From Xanthobacteraceae bacterium (GTDB taxonomy: Bacteria > Pseudomonadota > Alphaproteobacteria > Rhizobiales > Xanthobacteraceae), in NCBI GenBank assembly GCA_019750915.1, contig JAIENY010000004.1, positions 1 through 64,000 on the forward strand: a stretch of DNA of 64,000 bases. Reading direction: 5' to 3'. The notes beneath the pieces were generated by a model. It did no database searches and was not told where the DNA came from. It worked only from the letters and a program-made list of their open reading frames with translations. A program made the position numbers and the translations under genes. How positions within the stretch are numbered: the first letter of the stretch is position 1; every line of letters starts with the position of its first letter. Below, piece by piece: positions 8,275-17,564 of this stretch.

Positions 8275-9021
8275 ATGGCACGGTATCAAGATAAAAAGGT
8301 AGTAATCCTCGGCGGCACCAGCGGCATGGGTCTCGCGACGGCGAAGAAGCTCCTCGATGGTGGCGCGCGCGTTCTGGTGACAGGCCGCTCGCAAGCCGGC
8401 TTGGACTCGGCGAAGCATGAGCTTGGGACTGACGCCCTCGTGGTTTCGAGCGACGCGCGATCGTTGACCGATATCGACGCCCTCGCCGCTCAGGTGAAGG
8501 CCGAGTTCGACACCATCGACCTGCTTTTCGTCAACGCGGGGTTCAGTACCCCAGCGCCACTCGCGAACGTCACCGAGGCCATCTACGACGAGATGTTCAA
8601 CCTCAACGCCAAGGGGCCGTTCTTCGCGGTCCAGAAGTTCGCGCCTCTCATTAACCGGGGCGGCTCCGTCGTCCTCACAACCTCGGTCGCCAACGTCAAG
8701 GGACTGCCCGGGCAAGCCACCTATGGCGCTGCCAAGGCCGCGCTGCGATCCTTCGCCCGGGTGCTCGCCGCCGAGTTGCTTCCTCAGGACATCCGTGTCA
8801 ACGCCGTGTCGCCTGGCCCTATCGACACGCCGATCCTCGACAAAGTATTTCCCGATAAGAACGCGGCCGCCCATGTCCGGGAGAAGACGATCGGTATGAT
8901 CCCGATGAAGCGCTTCGGGACCTCGGAGGAGATTGCGAAGGCCGTCCTCTTCCTCGCCTTCGATGCGACCTTCACGACCGGCCTTGAGGTTCCGGTCGAT
9001 GGGGGTTGGTCGCAGCTCTGA
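8275..9021 (+). CDS. SDR family oxidoreductase
   Basis: A 248-residue classical SDR: GGTSGMG cofactor loop, NAG, Ser in VLTTSVAN, catalytic pair YGAAK, and the terminal GLEVPVDGGWSQL. GGAGA at 8263-8267 precedes ATG 8275; the same frame is open for more than 500 bp upstream but overlaps the previous gene and does not look like protein. It is closely similar to the SDR at 2911-3657, so the two probably arose by duplication. It is likely co-transcribed with the gene at 7121 and the small coiled-coil gene that follows. Confidence 0.92.
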   Translation: MARYQDKKVVILGGTSGMGLATAKKLLDGGARVLVTGRSQAGLDSAKHELGTDALVVSSDARSLTDIDALAAQVKAEFDTIDLLFVNAGFSTPAPLANVTEAIYDEMFNLNAKGPFFAVQKFAPLINRGGSVVLTTSVANVKGLPGQATYGAAKAALRSFARVLAAELLPQDIRVNAVSPGPIDTPILDKVFPDKNAAAHVREKTIGMIPMKRFGTSEEIAKAVLFLAFDATFTTGLEVPVDGGWSQL

Positions 9022-9077
9022 ACCCGACGAGTGGGCGGCAGAGGGCCAACCTCGTCACCACATCGGAGGAGCCTCTG

Positions 9078-9347
9078 ATGGCAATTACAGCGAACCATTC
9101 GGCCCCAAAGTATGGAAAATTTCGCCATGCCATCTCTGCCGTCTGGGCCTTCCTGCAAGCGATCGATTCCACCAGCGTCGACTATACGCTCGGTCGCATC
9201 GAACGCTTGGAACGGGAAGTGGGACGACTGAAGGAGGAGTTGCGCCAAGTCCGGGATCCGGGCGCGTCGATGCTCACAACGGGGACGCCGTCGAACATTG
9301 ACGATACCCGAGATGACCGCATCAGCAGCGATCGAACACACCTCTGA
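9078..9347 (+). CDS. small protein with a C-terminal coiled coil
   Basis: An 89-residue protein of unknown function. GGAGGA at 9065-9070 stands 7 bases before the ATG, a strong ribosome site. The N-terminal half (YGKFRHAISAVWAFLQAIDSTSVDYTLGRI) is weakly amphipathic. The next stretch, IERLEREVGRLKEELRQVRD, is an obvious heptad-repeat coiled coil, so it may oligomerise or bind a partner. It ends 38 bp before a strong terminator and would be the last gene of the rightward SDR operon. Confidence 0.6.
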   Translation: MAITANHSAPKYGKFRHAISAVWAFLQAIDSTSVDYTLGRIERLEREVGRLKEELRQVRDPGASMLTTGTPSNIDDTRDDRISSDRTHL

Positions 9348-9385
9348 AGAGAGCTTCTTTACTTTTGAAGGCGAACCAAAATACG

Positions 9386-9419
9386 AAAGCCGGCCGGGTC
9401 GATGATCCGGCCGGCTTTT
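9386..9419. terminator. strong bidirectional-looking intrinsic terminator
   Basis: AAAGCCGGCCGG (9386-9397) pairs perfectly over 12 bp with CCGGCCGGCTTT (9407-9418), with a 9-base loop. On the plus strand it is followed by a short T tract. It ends the rightward SDR operon and, read the other way, would also serve the leftward enolase gene. Confidence 0.8.
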
Positions 9420-9621
9420 CCGTGGGCCGGAACAGAAACTCGGCAGCGTGCCGCCAATCGCTCCAGTTAAATCAGAAAGCAACATTCCCTCGTAGCCGTT
9501 GCGCCAAACAACTCGGCCACCGTACTCAGCCCTTCACGATATCAAATTCGCGTGGCGGTCTTATCGACTCTGCTAACTCCGAGCCGGATCGACAAAGCCG
9601 CCGCAAAGATCGGCTCAAACG

Positions 9622-10698
9622 TCATCGGTTAAGGATTGAAAGCGACAGTTCCGAAAGGACGAGCCCATGACCCTGCTTATCCGATGGATAGACGGTGCTT
9701 TCCTGGGACATCGCCGGCCAACCCTCGAACAGTGGTTCGAGGAGGGGAAAATCTTCCAACCAGCGTATTGAACTGACCGCAGCCGCAACGTGTACAAAAA
9801 GGCCAGGCAAAAAGTGCGGACTGACCACGACATCGAGGCTTTCAGCGATTAATGCAAGATCATATGTCGGTGTGAGTCCACCAATCATCGCAAGGTCGGG
9901 TTGAACAATATCAGCAAGTCCCCGCGTCATTAGATTTGTCAGCAGCGACACATCTTGAACGTGTTCACCGATTGCAATTGGCACCGCAGATGAGCGTTTA
10001 AGGGCACCCAAGCCCTGAAGCGCTCGTGCTGGTAAAGGCTCCTCAACGAACAGCACGTCAAACTCTTGCGCCACTCTCAGGAGCCTCTTCGCTGAAACGA
10101 GATCGCATTTCTCGTTAGCATCCAGCATGATACCAACGCCGCTTCCGATCGAATCGCGAACGGCAGAGATCAGCTCGATGTCACTCTGCGCACCTGAAAC
10201 ACGAGGCTTGACCCATCGGTATCCGCGAGAAACGTGGGCCGCGGTCGTTTCTGCTACTTCGGTGGTGGACTGTCCCGCAGAATAGTTTCCACTGGCATAA
10301 ACCGAAACCTGTCTTGGTTGCCCTCCCATCGCGACTGCCAGGGGAACACCTCGACGCTTAGCCTCTAAATCCCAACAGGCGGTATCGATCGCCGCAAGTC
10401 CTATCATGTTCGGGCCAAGGCCGGATCGATTGAAGCTCTTCTCTATTTGCTTCCAAAGTGCTCTAGGCGGAATCACAGGTTGCCCTGTGACGAATGTCCG
10501 CAGAAGATGATCTGCGACACGGGCTGACATTCCGCCGTCTCCACCGAGGACGTATGAAAATCCTAAACCGACAAAACCTTCGCTGTCTTGAATTTCGACG
10601 ATGACAACGTCAACCCTGTTGACGCCGGATCCGCCCACTGGCCGCTCAAGATCGAAGCGAATGAGTTTCGCTTCCGTACGTTTCCAAACACACGTCAT
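9622..10698 (-). CDS. enolase-superfamily (mandelate racemase/muconate-lactonising type) protein
   Basis: A 358-residue two-domain enzyme: capping domain (1-120), then a TIM barrel. Metal ligands are visible as LDANEK, VEEPLP and AIGEHV, and a catalytic His lies in VSPHFLPG. The second-strand motif is WVKPRV, so the usual K-x-K acid/base pair is K-x-R. Abstraction may rely on the His face, as in some sugar-acid dehydratases; that is inference. It overlaps the IclR gene by 4 bp (ATGA) and probably forms a unit with the MHS transporter. A dehydratase or racemase acting on a hydroxy or sugar acid is most likely. Confidence 0.88.
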   Translation of the reverse strand: MTCVWKRTEAKLIRFDLERPVGGSGVNRVDVVIVEIQDSEGFVGLGFSYVLGGDGGMSARVADHLLRTFVTGQPVIPPRALWKQIEKSFNRSGLGPNMIGLAAIDTACWDLEAKRRGVPLAVAMGGQPRQVSVYASGNYSAGQSTTEVAETTAAHVSRGYRWVKPRVSGAQSDIELISAVRDSIGSGVGIMLDANEKCDLVSAKRLLRVAQEFDVLFVEEPLPARALQGLGALKRSSAVPIAIGEHVQDVSLLTNLMTRGLADIVQPDLAMIGGLTPTYDLALIAESLDVVVSPHFLPGLFVHVAAAVSSIRWLEDFPLLEPLFEGWPAMSQESTVYPSDKQGHGLVLSELSLSILNR

Positions 10699-11507
10699 GG
10701 CTCTCCTGCCTGACGCAGCAATTCCGCAAGTACGGTCTTGTTACGGGTAGGATCGATTCGAACTGATTGTCCTATGATGCTGAATACGCCAACAAGTTGT
10801 CCCGCCCTGCCTAACACGGGCGCCGCAAGTGCACTCACACCGGGAAGAAGATGACCTTTGTTGTGAATGTACCCCCGTCTTCTGACGCTTACGGCGAGCC
10901 GTTCCAGAGCCTTCGAAGTGCTTACAATCGGGTTAAGCGCCGTTGCGTGATTGGAAAGCTCCTGCTCGATAACGGCACCCGTCATCGAACGAGGCAGTAA
11001 CGAGGCAAACACTATTCCTGCGGCGGTTTCCAGTATCGGCAAGACAGAGCCTATCTTTATGGTTGTTATCACTGCATGGTTGGCCGGCTCGACATGAAGA
11101 ATAATGGGCCCTCTCGCGCTCCAAACGGATAAAGAAACAGTTTCATCAATATGGTTTCGGAGTTCGACCTGCCGAGCTATCGCGTCCGACAGATCATCCG
11201 AACCACTGGTTGCGGCGGCTCCAATTTCCAGAGCCAAGGGCCCAAATGAATATTTCCTCGTAATCGAATCCTGATGAACCATTCTCATATTCGTCAAACT
11301 GACTAAATAGCGATGAAGCTTTGAAGCAGGTATCCGCGTTTGCTTCGCAAGTTCGCTAAGCGCAATAGCGTTCTTGTTTTTACACAAAGCCTCAAAAATT
11401 CGGCCGGCGAGATCAATCGACTTGATTCCGTTCCTTCGGGCTATTTGCGAAGGTGCTCCGACCTTTCGAGTTATTCCGGAACGATAATCTTTGCGTAACC
11501 GCTCCAT
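10695..11507 (-). CDS. IclR family transcriptional regulator
   Basis: A 270-residue regulator. The winged helix spans about 25-90 (IKSIDLAGRIFEALCKNKNAIALSELAKQTRIPASKLHRYLVSLTNMRMVHQDSITRKYSFGPLALEIG). The rest is the GAF-like effector domain, including the late conserved GVSALAAPVLGRAGQLVGVFSIIG. Gene order MHS transporter, IclR, enolase-type enzyme with a 4-bp overlap suggests that it senses the substrate of that enzyme. A basic N-terminal extension of about 25 residues is unusual; a later start is possible but no better ribosome site is seen. Confidence 0.92.
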   Translation of the reverse strand: MERLRKDYRSGITRKVGAPSQIARRNGIKSIDLAGRIFEALCKNKNAIALSELAKQTRIPASKLHRYLVSLTNMRMVHQDSITRKYSFGPLALEIGAAATSGSDDLSDAIARQVELRNHIDETVSLSVWSARGPIILHVEPANHAVITTIKIGSVLPILETAAGIVFASLLPRSMTGAVIEQELSNHATALNPIVSTSKALERLAVSVRRRGYIHNKGHLLPGVSALAAPVLGRAGQLVGVFSIIGQSVRIDPTRNKTVLAELLRQAGEP

Positions 11508-11580
11508 AGGACCCTCGCCAGAACCCTTAGCTGCGTTTCCAGTTGTTAAGGGACGAACAGCTGACCATCGCGCCTATTCA

Positions 11581-12900
11581 TCAATTGCGCCTATTCATCA
11601 ATACGATGCTAGCCGCACTAAGAAGTCCAGCCGCAACTATGTATACGGGTATCAATCCAACGCCATTGTGGAACTGCGTTGCGAGAGTTGTCGCCACCAA
11701 GGGCGTCAACGATACCGAAAAGACCGCTCCTATCTGATATGCGACGGAAATACCTGTATATCGAACGCGCGTTTCGAACAGATCGCAGTAAAGAGCTGCT
11801 AAAGGCCCGTACACCGGGGCCCAAAGCACTCCGAACGAGACGATGATCGCAAAGGCGGTGAACACCTGGTTTCCCGAATATCTCATGATCCAAAAAGAAG
11901 GAAATGCAGCCGCGGCATTTAAGAGCGCACCCCAGAAAAAAATCCTTCTAACCCCGAAACGATCAGCGAGCGACGCCGCATACGGGATCGTAAATACCAA
12001 GATAAAGCCCGAAATCGATATCCACGAAAGTATCGCTCCGCGCGAATATCCCAATTGGCTCAACATTGGAATCACGTACACAGCGTATATCGCGAACACG
12101 ACACCCATAATCATATTCGCGGCCCAGGCAAGAAGCAGAGTCACCTTGTGTTTCCCGACAAGCTCCGCGGCGGGTGCATTTACGACTGCAATCTTGGACT
12201 TGGCATCGAGAAAGTCAGGTGTCTCCAGAACCCTCAGACGTATAAATATACCCGCACCGAGCAACAGAATGCTCAACAGGAACGGAATCCTCCATCCCCA
12301 CTGCAAAAATGCCTCACCCGACATCGCATTCGACAACCCGGCGATAATTGCAGTGCTCAGGCACAAACCCAAGGCAAGGCCGATTTGAGGAAATGACGAA
12401 TAGCGCGCGCGTTCATTTTCACCCGCATGTTCATAAGCCATGAGTACGGCGCCTCCCCATTCACCGCCCAGGGCCACCCCCTGCAGCACCCGAAGAAAAA
12501 GGAGAGTAAGCGGAGCTAAAGTGCCGGCCTGCGCGTAAGTTGGGAGTAGCCCGATCAGGAACGTCGTGATGCCCATCAGCATCAGGGCAAAAATAAGAAC
12601 CGGACGACGCCCTAACTTATCGCCAAAGTGACCCCAGATTGCTCCGCCGACCGGCCGCACGACAAAACCTACCGCAAAAGTCGCATATGCAAGTATCGTC
12701 GAGACGACTGGATCTGCCGCAGGGAAAAACAGCTTATTGAATACGATCGCAGTTAGACTGCTGAAAATGAAGAAATCGTACCACTCGATTGTCGTTCCGA
12801 TTAAGCAGGCAAGAGCGACCGTGCGTAAAGAACGCTTGTCAGACTTCTCTTCCCGTAATGTCTGGCCCGATACGCTCACCACGTTCTTTGCAATGTTCAT
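11581..12900 (-). CDS. MFS transporter, metabolite:H+ symporter (MHS) family
   Basis: A 439-residue inner-membrane protein with 12 predicted helices. Family marks: IGTTIEWYDFFIF in helix 1, GHFGDKLGRRPVLI (loop 2-3 motif), FLRVLQGVALGGEWGGAVLMAYEHA in helix 4, and PFLLSILLLGAGIFIRLRVLETPDF after helix 6. This is the ShiA/ProP/KgtP-like group that imports carboxylates with protons. AAGGGGTGAGG precedes the ATG. It lies 26 bp downstream of the nitrilase and 73 bp before the IclR gene, so it probably imports the acid handled by the cluster. Confidence 0.93.
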   Translation of the reverse strand: MNIAKNVVSVSGQTLREEKSDKRSLRTVALACLIGTTIEWYDFFIFSSLTAIVFNKLFFPAADPVVSTILAYATFAVGFVVRPVGGAIWGHFGDKLGRRPVLIFALMLMGITTFLIGLLPTYAQAGTLAPLTLLFLRVLQGVALGGEWGGAVLMAYEHAGENERARYSSFPQIGLALGLCLSTAIIAGLSNAMSGEAFLQWGWRIPFLLSILLLGAGIFIRLRVLETPDFLDAKSKIAVVNAPAAELVGKHKVTLLLAWAANMIMGVVFAIYAVYVIPMLSQLGYSRGAILSWISISGFILVFTIPYAASLADRFGVRRIFFWGALLNAAAAFPSFWIMRYSGNQVFTAFAIIVSFGVLWAPVYGPLAALYCDLFETRVRYTGISVAYQIGAVFSVSLTPLVATTLATQFHNGVGLIPVYIVAAGLLSAASIVLMNRRN

Positions 12901-12926
12901 AGCCTCACCCCTTAAATTAATATTCG

Positions 12927-13952
12927 CTAGTCAGCCAAAATCTCTGCGGCCGGACTCCGACCGTTACCAAGGGTGTCCCGATATGCCTCATCGCTATCAC
13001 CCTGCAAATTCAGCGGTGTTCGCGGCCGCCGATCCACGTGAAGCTGAAAGATGTCGAAACGATTATAATTTCCAATGATGTCCTGGAATTGCTTCGGCTC
13101 GATACATTGCTCGAGGTCGATGTTCGCGTATGCAATTCCCTCGACATCTATAAGAGGCTCGGAGATCAATTGCCCCTGCGGGTTAATGATGCCTGAGAAC
13201 GCATTGGGAGTGCCGCTCATCATTTTTCGTTCCTCCTCATTAGTAGCGAGCATGTCGATAATTTCGTTCGACATCGAGGAGCACGACACAATATTGAAGA
13301 CTTTTCCCTCAAACGAGTGGGCTGCGCTGCGAATCCTTATGGCTTCCGGCATGTCGTAATTCTGGACGAAGGGAAAGCTTATGTAGTTTGCAATGTGGAC
13401 GAGTTCGCCTTCCGCCAGCAGTGCAAACCTAGCCAAAGTGTTGGTGTTCTCGCCACAAGCCAGCATACCGATACGGCCGAGTGGCGTATCTGTCGCGCGT
13501 ATTCCGTCGCCGTTTCCCGATGCCCATGTTAGTTTTTCGGCGAAAGTCGGAACGAGCTTGCGCCTTTTGTTGATCAGCCCGTGCTCAGGTGAGATCAGTA
13601 GGTTGGTGTTATAAAGAGCGCCCAAGCTGCGCTCGTCACGTTCGTTGACCCCGATCACCAGATGGATGTCCAGAGATTTCGCCATCTTGCAAAGGTCCTC
13701 GACCTCCGGACCCGGCACTTTTATCGAGTTCAAAACAAGCTTACGAAACCAGGGACTGCCTCGAAACGGGTTATAGATCCAATTCCAATAGGGATAGCCA
13801 GCGATAAACACCTCAGGAAACACAACAAGCTTGGCGCCGTTGTTTGCGGCCTCTGTCGCCAGCCTATGAACTTTCAGCATCGTTTCGCGCACATCCAAAA
13901 AGCAAGGTGCCGCTTGGACAGCCGCAACTTTGTATTTAGGCAACGCAGACAT
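12927..13952 (-). CDS. nitrilase family C-N hydrolase
   Basis: A 341-residue cytoplasmic hydrolase that would turn a nitrile into an acid and ammonia. The catalytic triad is complete: Glu47 (VVFPEVFIAGYP), Lys132 (RRKLVPTF) and Cys166 (MLACGENTN). CGEN rather than CWE is typical of bacterial nitrilases close to the arylaceto- and aliphatic enzymes. The start MSALPKYKVAAVQ fits the family; a frame extension of 19 residues upstream has no ribosome site. It precedes the MHS transporter by 26 bp. Amidase activity cannot be excluded from sequence. Confidence 0.93.
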   Translation of the reverse strand: MSALPKYKVAAVQAAPCFLDVRETMLKVHRLATEAANNGAKLVVFPEVFIAGYPYWNWIYNPFRGSPWFRKLVLNSIKVPGPEVEDLCKMAKSLDIHLVIGVNERDERSLGALYNTNLLISPEHGLINKRRKLVPTFAEKLTWASGNGDGIRATDTPLGRIGMLACGENTNTLARFALLAEGELVHIANYISFPFVQNYDMPEAIRIRSAAHSFEGKVFNIVSCSSMSNEIIDMLATNEEERKMMSGTPNAFSGIINPQGQLISEPLIDVEGIAYANIDLEQCIEPKQFQDIIGNYNRFDIFQLHVDRRPRTPLNLQGDSDEAYRDTLGNGRSPAAEILAD

Positions 13953-14539
13953 GGCCCTTATCCCATCGCATTTAGAAGCTAAGTTTCTACAAGGAGGGCC
14001 AACGCACATCGCAAAGTCAAACCGATTTAGTGAAATGAATTACGCATTGTAGAATGCGCCCAATAGACCTCTTTGCTCCGCAACCATTTCAACGACAGAA
14101 AAACCGGCGCCGGCGCGGCCGGAGCCCGTAAAACTCGTCCATGTGAAGCGCAATTTTTCCCGCATTGCGAACTATGGAGGGACAGCTTGATGGGATAGAT
14201 TCGGCGGAAAAGGACCATGCAACAGTAAGCCGTCGTTTACTCTCCCGACGATCCCTAAGGTTTTTGCAGTTCAAATGGCTTGATCAACGGTCAGCGGTTT
14301 GAAGTGCATCCGAGATGCCGCTCCTTCGCGAATCGCGATACGGTGCTGACCGATAAAGGAAAGAAACCTTTTGTTCGCTGGACAAATGGCAAAGGAGCCG
14401 CATTGGCATCGCACCTGCAAGCGGGATACCTTGCGATCTTATCGATACAAAATCAGGACTATCAGGTTTTTTGTGCGTGCAGCGTGTGCATCGCATGACC
14501 GGCGTGAACCGCTGCATTCCGCGCGACGCAAGCTCAGTA
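13953..14539. other. 587-bp gene-free stretch
   Basis: This separates the LVIVD gene from the nitrilase gene on the minus strand. Several open frames exist on both strands, but their composition (rich in Arg, Cys and Ser, no family signature) looks non-coding. A small inverted repeat, GCATT/AATGC, lies at 14044-14057, about 90 bp before the nitrilase start. No ATTGGTT array like those at 21-26 kb was seen. Confidence 0.5.
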
Positions 14540-15811
14540 CTACATTTCGAGAATGTATAGTCCGCAATTATAATCGCTGGAGTAGATCAGACCTTCTGCC
14601 GAAACCCAAACGTCAGCGGATTGGACAACGTTGGGCCGGCCTGGCCGACGATCGACGAGGCGGTTAGGCGCGGGTGGAACGAACGCTGCGACCTCAACAG
14701 GCCTATACGCGTTGCTGATATCGGTCACCCTGATCCCGGCGTTCTGGTAGGTCGAGAAAACGAGGCTCGAGCTGACCATGCCATCGGGCCGGTTCTCATA
14801 GATATTATGTGGTCCGAAATGCGCACCTTTGTTCACGTAATCAAATTCATCCGGCGTTGGAAAAGTTGAAATGCTGATCGGATTTGAAGGTTCCCGGATA
14901 TCAAAAATCCAGATGTACTTGAGGCCGTCCTCACAATTATCCAACACCGCCTCGTCCGCGACCACCAGCAAATTGCGGTCAGGCAACGGCAGACAATTAT
15001 GGGTGCCCCCTCCATAAGGAGGGGACCAGTTGCGGTGTGTTATCAGCTTTGGTTCAGCTCTGTCGGTGACATCCATCATTACAAGCCCGGCGTCGCGCCA
15101 AGCGCCGTAGGCAGTATCTCCGCAAACGATGGCATGGTGCAGACCGTTGCGCCGTGTTGCATCCCAGGTCGGACTCTCACCTGCAACAATATTCATTCCC
15201 GACAACCAATAGCGTCCTGCCTCCCTTGGCTGGGTTGGATCGGAGAGATCAATCGTCATAAAAATATAATCGGTGAATCCATCGAGCAACACCGATGCGT
15301 AGGCCCAGCGCCCGCCAGAATACCAGATACGATGAATGCCGCCGCCGGCAACCGGCATAAAACCAATGCGCCGTGGCTCCGCCGGATTAGCGATATCATA
15401 TACCGTCATGCCAGCGGTCCACTCGCGTGCGGTCGATGACGTCGCATCCGCTGTTCCAACCTTCCTGCCCAGCGCACCGCTATAATACTGCTTTTCGTCC
15501 TGAAACTCGGCAGCAGCGAACATATCCTTGGCGTTAACGACCAGCATCAGATCGCCATAAGTCTGCAGATGCAGATTCCAGGTGTGGGGCGGTGCCGGTA
15601 TATATTTTACCGGCTTCGGAGCACGCGGATCGCGTACGTCGATGATGGTGAGCCCCTTGGAAAAAATATGGCCAACAATCGCGAAGCCTTTGTTCACCAT
15701 GATCTGAACGCCGTCTGGACGCCCACCCTGATCGGAATATCCGATCAGCTTCAGATTTTTGGTGAAATCCGGTTTTGGCAAATCCGAGGCTGTCGTCCTG
15801 GTGGCTGTCAT
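14540..15811 (-). CDS. LVIVD-repeat beta-propeller protein
   Basis: A 423-residue protein built from LVIVD-type repeats: GLTIIDVRDPRAPKPVKYI, GMTVYDIANPAEPRRIGFM, IFMTIDLSDPTQPREAGRY, GLVMMDVTDRAEPKLITHR, YIWIFDIREPSNPISIS and GIRVTDISNAYRPVEVAAF, six blades or more. No signal peptide is seen, so it is probably cytoplasmic. His-rich loops (HTWNLHLQ, GGGIHRIWYSGGR, HHAIVCGD, GGGTHNC, GPHNIYE) between blades are characteristic and could bind a metal. Similar proteins accompany aromatic and hydroxy-acid catabolic genes but lack a firm function. It is followed upstream by a D-2-hydroxyacid dehydrogenase gene 28 bp away. Confidence 0.85.
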   Translation of the reverse strand: MTATRTTASDLPKPDFTKNLKLIGYSDQGGRPDGVQIMVNKGFAIVGHIFSKGLTIIDVRDPRAPKPVKYIPAPPHTWNLHLQTYGDLMLVVNAKDMFAAAEFQDEKQYYSGALGRKVGTADATSSTAREWTAGMTVYDIANPAEPRRIGFMPVAGGGIHRIWYSGGRWAYASVLLDGFTDYIFMTIDLSDPTQPREAGRYWLSGMNIVAGESPTWDATRRNGLHHAIVCGDTAYGAWRDAGLVMMDVTDRAEPKLITHRNWSPPYGGGTHNCLPLPDRNLLVVADEAVLDNCEDGLKYIWIFDIREPSNPISISTFPTPDEFDYVNKGAHFGPHNIYENRPDGMVSSSLVFSTYQNAGIRVTDISNAYRPVEVAAFVPPAPNRLVDRRPGRPNVVQSADVWVSAEGLIYSSDYNCGLYILEM

Positions 15812-15839
15812 ATTGATCCCGCACTATCTGATTTATGCA

Positions 15840-16787
15840 CTAAACCGCTGCTGAGCGGGGGCCCAAGACACGTCGAACATTGGCGACCGCAACATCGGCA
15901 ATGCGCCTGTTGGCTTCCCGCGTTACCCCAGCAATATGCGGAGTAAGGATCAGGTTCTCGATTCCAGCAAACAACGCACATGTCGCCGCGTCGATTGGCT
16001 CCTTGGCCAAGGTGTCCAGCGCTGCGCCACCAAGCGAGCCCGCCCTGAGGGCGGCCGCGCATGCGGCTTCATCCACAATTCCACCGCGCGCTGCGTTGAT
16101 CAGAACCGCGCCAGGCTTCATCTGGGCGAATTCCCTAGCGCTCAAGAGGTTTCTCGTTTCAGGAAGCAGCGGACAATGCAGCGTGATCACGTCAGAGGAC
16201 CTAATCAACTCCGCAAGCCCTACCCGCCTCGCACCGCTCCATGCCGGTGAATGATCGGGCAACACCGCGTCGTAGGCAATGACCTCCATGTCGAGCGCTT
16301 TTGCCTTAGCAGCCGTTACCTGCCCTATCGAACCGAAGCCGACTACACCGAAAACCTTATCGCCAAGTTCGCGCCCGCTGGTGAATCTCGGCCGGTCCCA
16401 CGCACCGCCGACAACATCCTGGGTTGCGCGATATGCCGGTCCTCGTAGCAAAATGAGTGCCGTCGTGATGACGTATTCTGCGACGGAAGCAGCGTTGGCG
16501 CCGATCGACGGGCAGACTTCAACGCCCCGCGCCTTGCAAGCTTCGAGATCGATGTTGTCGAGGCCAACGCCCATTCGTGCCACAACTTTCAGGTTCGGAG
16601 CTGCGGCAAGTAGTTCGGTGTTCACCTGCGTTGCGTTCCGTACAATAATGGCCCGGGAGTCGGCGACCTGAGACAAAAGCTCCTCGCGCCGTGACCACAG
16701 ATCCGGTTTCCAGAACACGTCGTAGTCCGCCATCAGCGTATCTGCGGCATCCTCGTCCATAAACTCGCTTATCACCACGTCCGCCAT
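15840..16787 (-). CDS. D-2-hydroxyacid dehydrogenase (PGDH-like)
   Basis: A 315-residue NAD-dependent dehydrogenase. Cofactor loop GFGSIG at 150-155; catalytic Arg234 (NAARGGIVDE), Glu263 (LAKEP) and His284 (LTPHIAG) are all present. Length and motifs fit the family of D-3-phosphoglycerate, hydroxypyruvate and related dehydrogenases without the C-terminal ACT domain, so a catabolic 2-hydroxy acid is a better guess than serine synthesis. ATG 16787 has AGGAGG 7 bases upstream; an in-frame TTG two codons earlier is less likely. It is 12 bp after the cytochrome b561-like gene and clearly in the same operon. Confidence 0.92.
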   Translation of the reverse strand: MADVVISEFMDEDAADTLMADYDVFWKPDLWSRREELLSQVADSRAIIVRNATQVNTELLAAAPNLKVVARMGVGLDNIDLEACKARGVEVCPSIGANAASVAEYVITTALILLRGPAYRATQDVVGGAWDRPRFTSGRELGDKVFGVVGFGSIGQVTAAKAKALDMEVIAYDAVLPDHSPAWSGARRVGLAELIRSSDVITLHCPLLPETRNLLSAREFAQMKPGAVLINAARGGIVDEAACAAALRAGSLGGAALDTLAKEPIDAATCALFAGIENLILTPHIAGVTREANRRIADVAVANVRRVLGPRSAAV

Positions 16788-16799
16788 ACGCAATCCTCC

Positions 16800-17513
16800 T
16801 CACAGCTCTTTTCGCGCTTTGTTGTGTGGGTGTTCCATGCCGAATCCGAACACCGCGCGATAGCCGTCATGTCTGCGGCCCATAAATTCGAGAGCGATCC
16901 ACGCCACGAGAAACAAGACGGGGATGATGAAAGCGAGATCTCGCAGAATCGGAAACGAGTACTGCATCAAGCCAGATCCGACCGCTCCCAATGCAAAGAT
17001 GCTGGTGAAATAGCCGGTCGTCTTGTGATAAGCCTCAAACATCCTGCGCCGTAGTGTGTAATCGTAATGATCGCCGTGCCAGGTCGACGGATCATCCGGC
17101 TTGGCATTGTTGTAGTACCGCCCGCCATGGGTGCCGCGGAACAGCGCGGAGATGACCTGCAGACATCCCATGACGACCGTCATGATTCCAAACATCGAGT
17201 GCACCGAGCCACTGAAACCGTGGCTGACGGTGAGCGCCACCGCAACGCCCGCGAGCGAAAGACAGACGGCCGTAAACAGGCCGACCTTATGAACGCTGAA
17301 CCACCACCAGCGAATATCCCAGAGACTGACTTTTGTGGTGACGCCGTACAGCGTCGGCTTCGGCTTAAAGAAACGGATCGTGATGATGCAGATCGGCACC
17401 AGCACCATCCAGACACTGAACATCAGAATTGCGTGGTAGTCCCACCGAATTTCAAACGTTTGACCAAGGAAGACATATGGCTCATTCGGAATATGGTATA
17501 CTGCGTTATTCAC
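16800..17513 (-). CDS. cytochrome b561-domain membrane protein
   Basis: A 237-residue integral membrane protein with about five helices. It has the His arrangement of b561/ferric-reductase-like domains: DYHAILMFSVWMVLVPICI, VHKVGLFTAVCLSLAGVAVAL, SVHSMFGIMTVVMG and YHKTTGYFTSIFALGAVG, four His at helix positions suited to two b haems. This implies trans-membrane electron transfer, perhaps taking electrons from a dehydrogenase of the cluster. The start is GTG with CGGAG 7 bases upstream. Prokaryotic members inside catabolic operons are little studied; the electron partner is not evident. Confidence 0.8.
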   Translation of the reverse strand: MNNAVYHIPNEPYVFLGQTFEIRWDYHAILMFSVWMVLVPICIITIRFFKPKPTLYGVTTKVSLWDIRWWWFSVHKVGLFTAVCLSLAGVAVALTVSHGFSGSVHSMFGIMTVVMGCLQVISALFRGTHGGRYYNNAKPDDPSTWHGDHYDYTLRRRMFEAYHKTTGYFTSIFALGAVGSGLMQYSFPILRDLAFIIPVLFLVAWIALEFMGRRHDGYRAVFGFGMEHPHNKARKEL

Positions 17514-17564
17514 TTGGTCGCTCCGGGGATTGGTCGGTTACGCTCGCAGCCCTGCGGCGAACCT

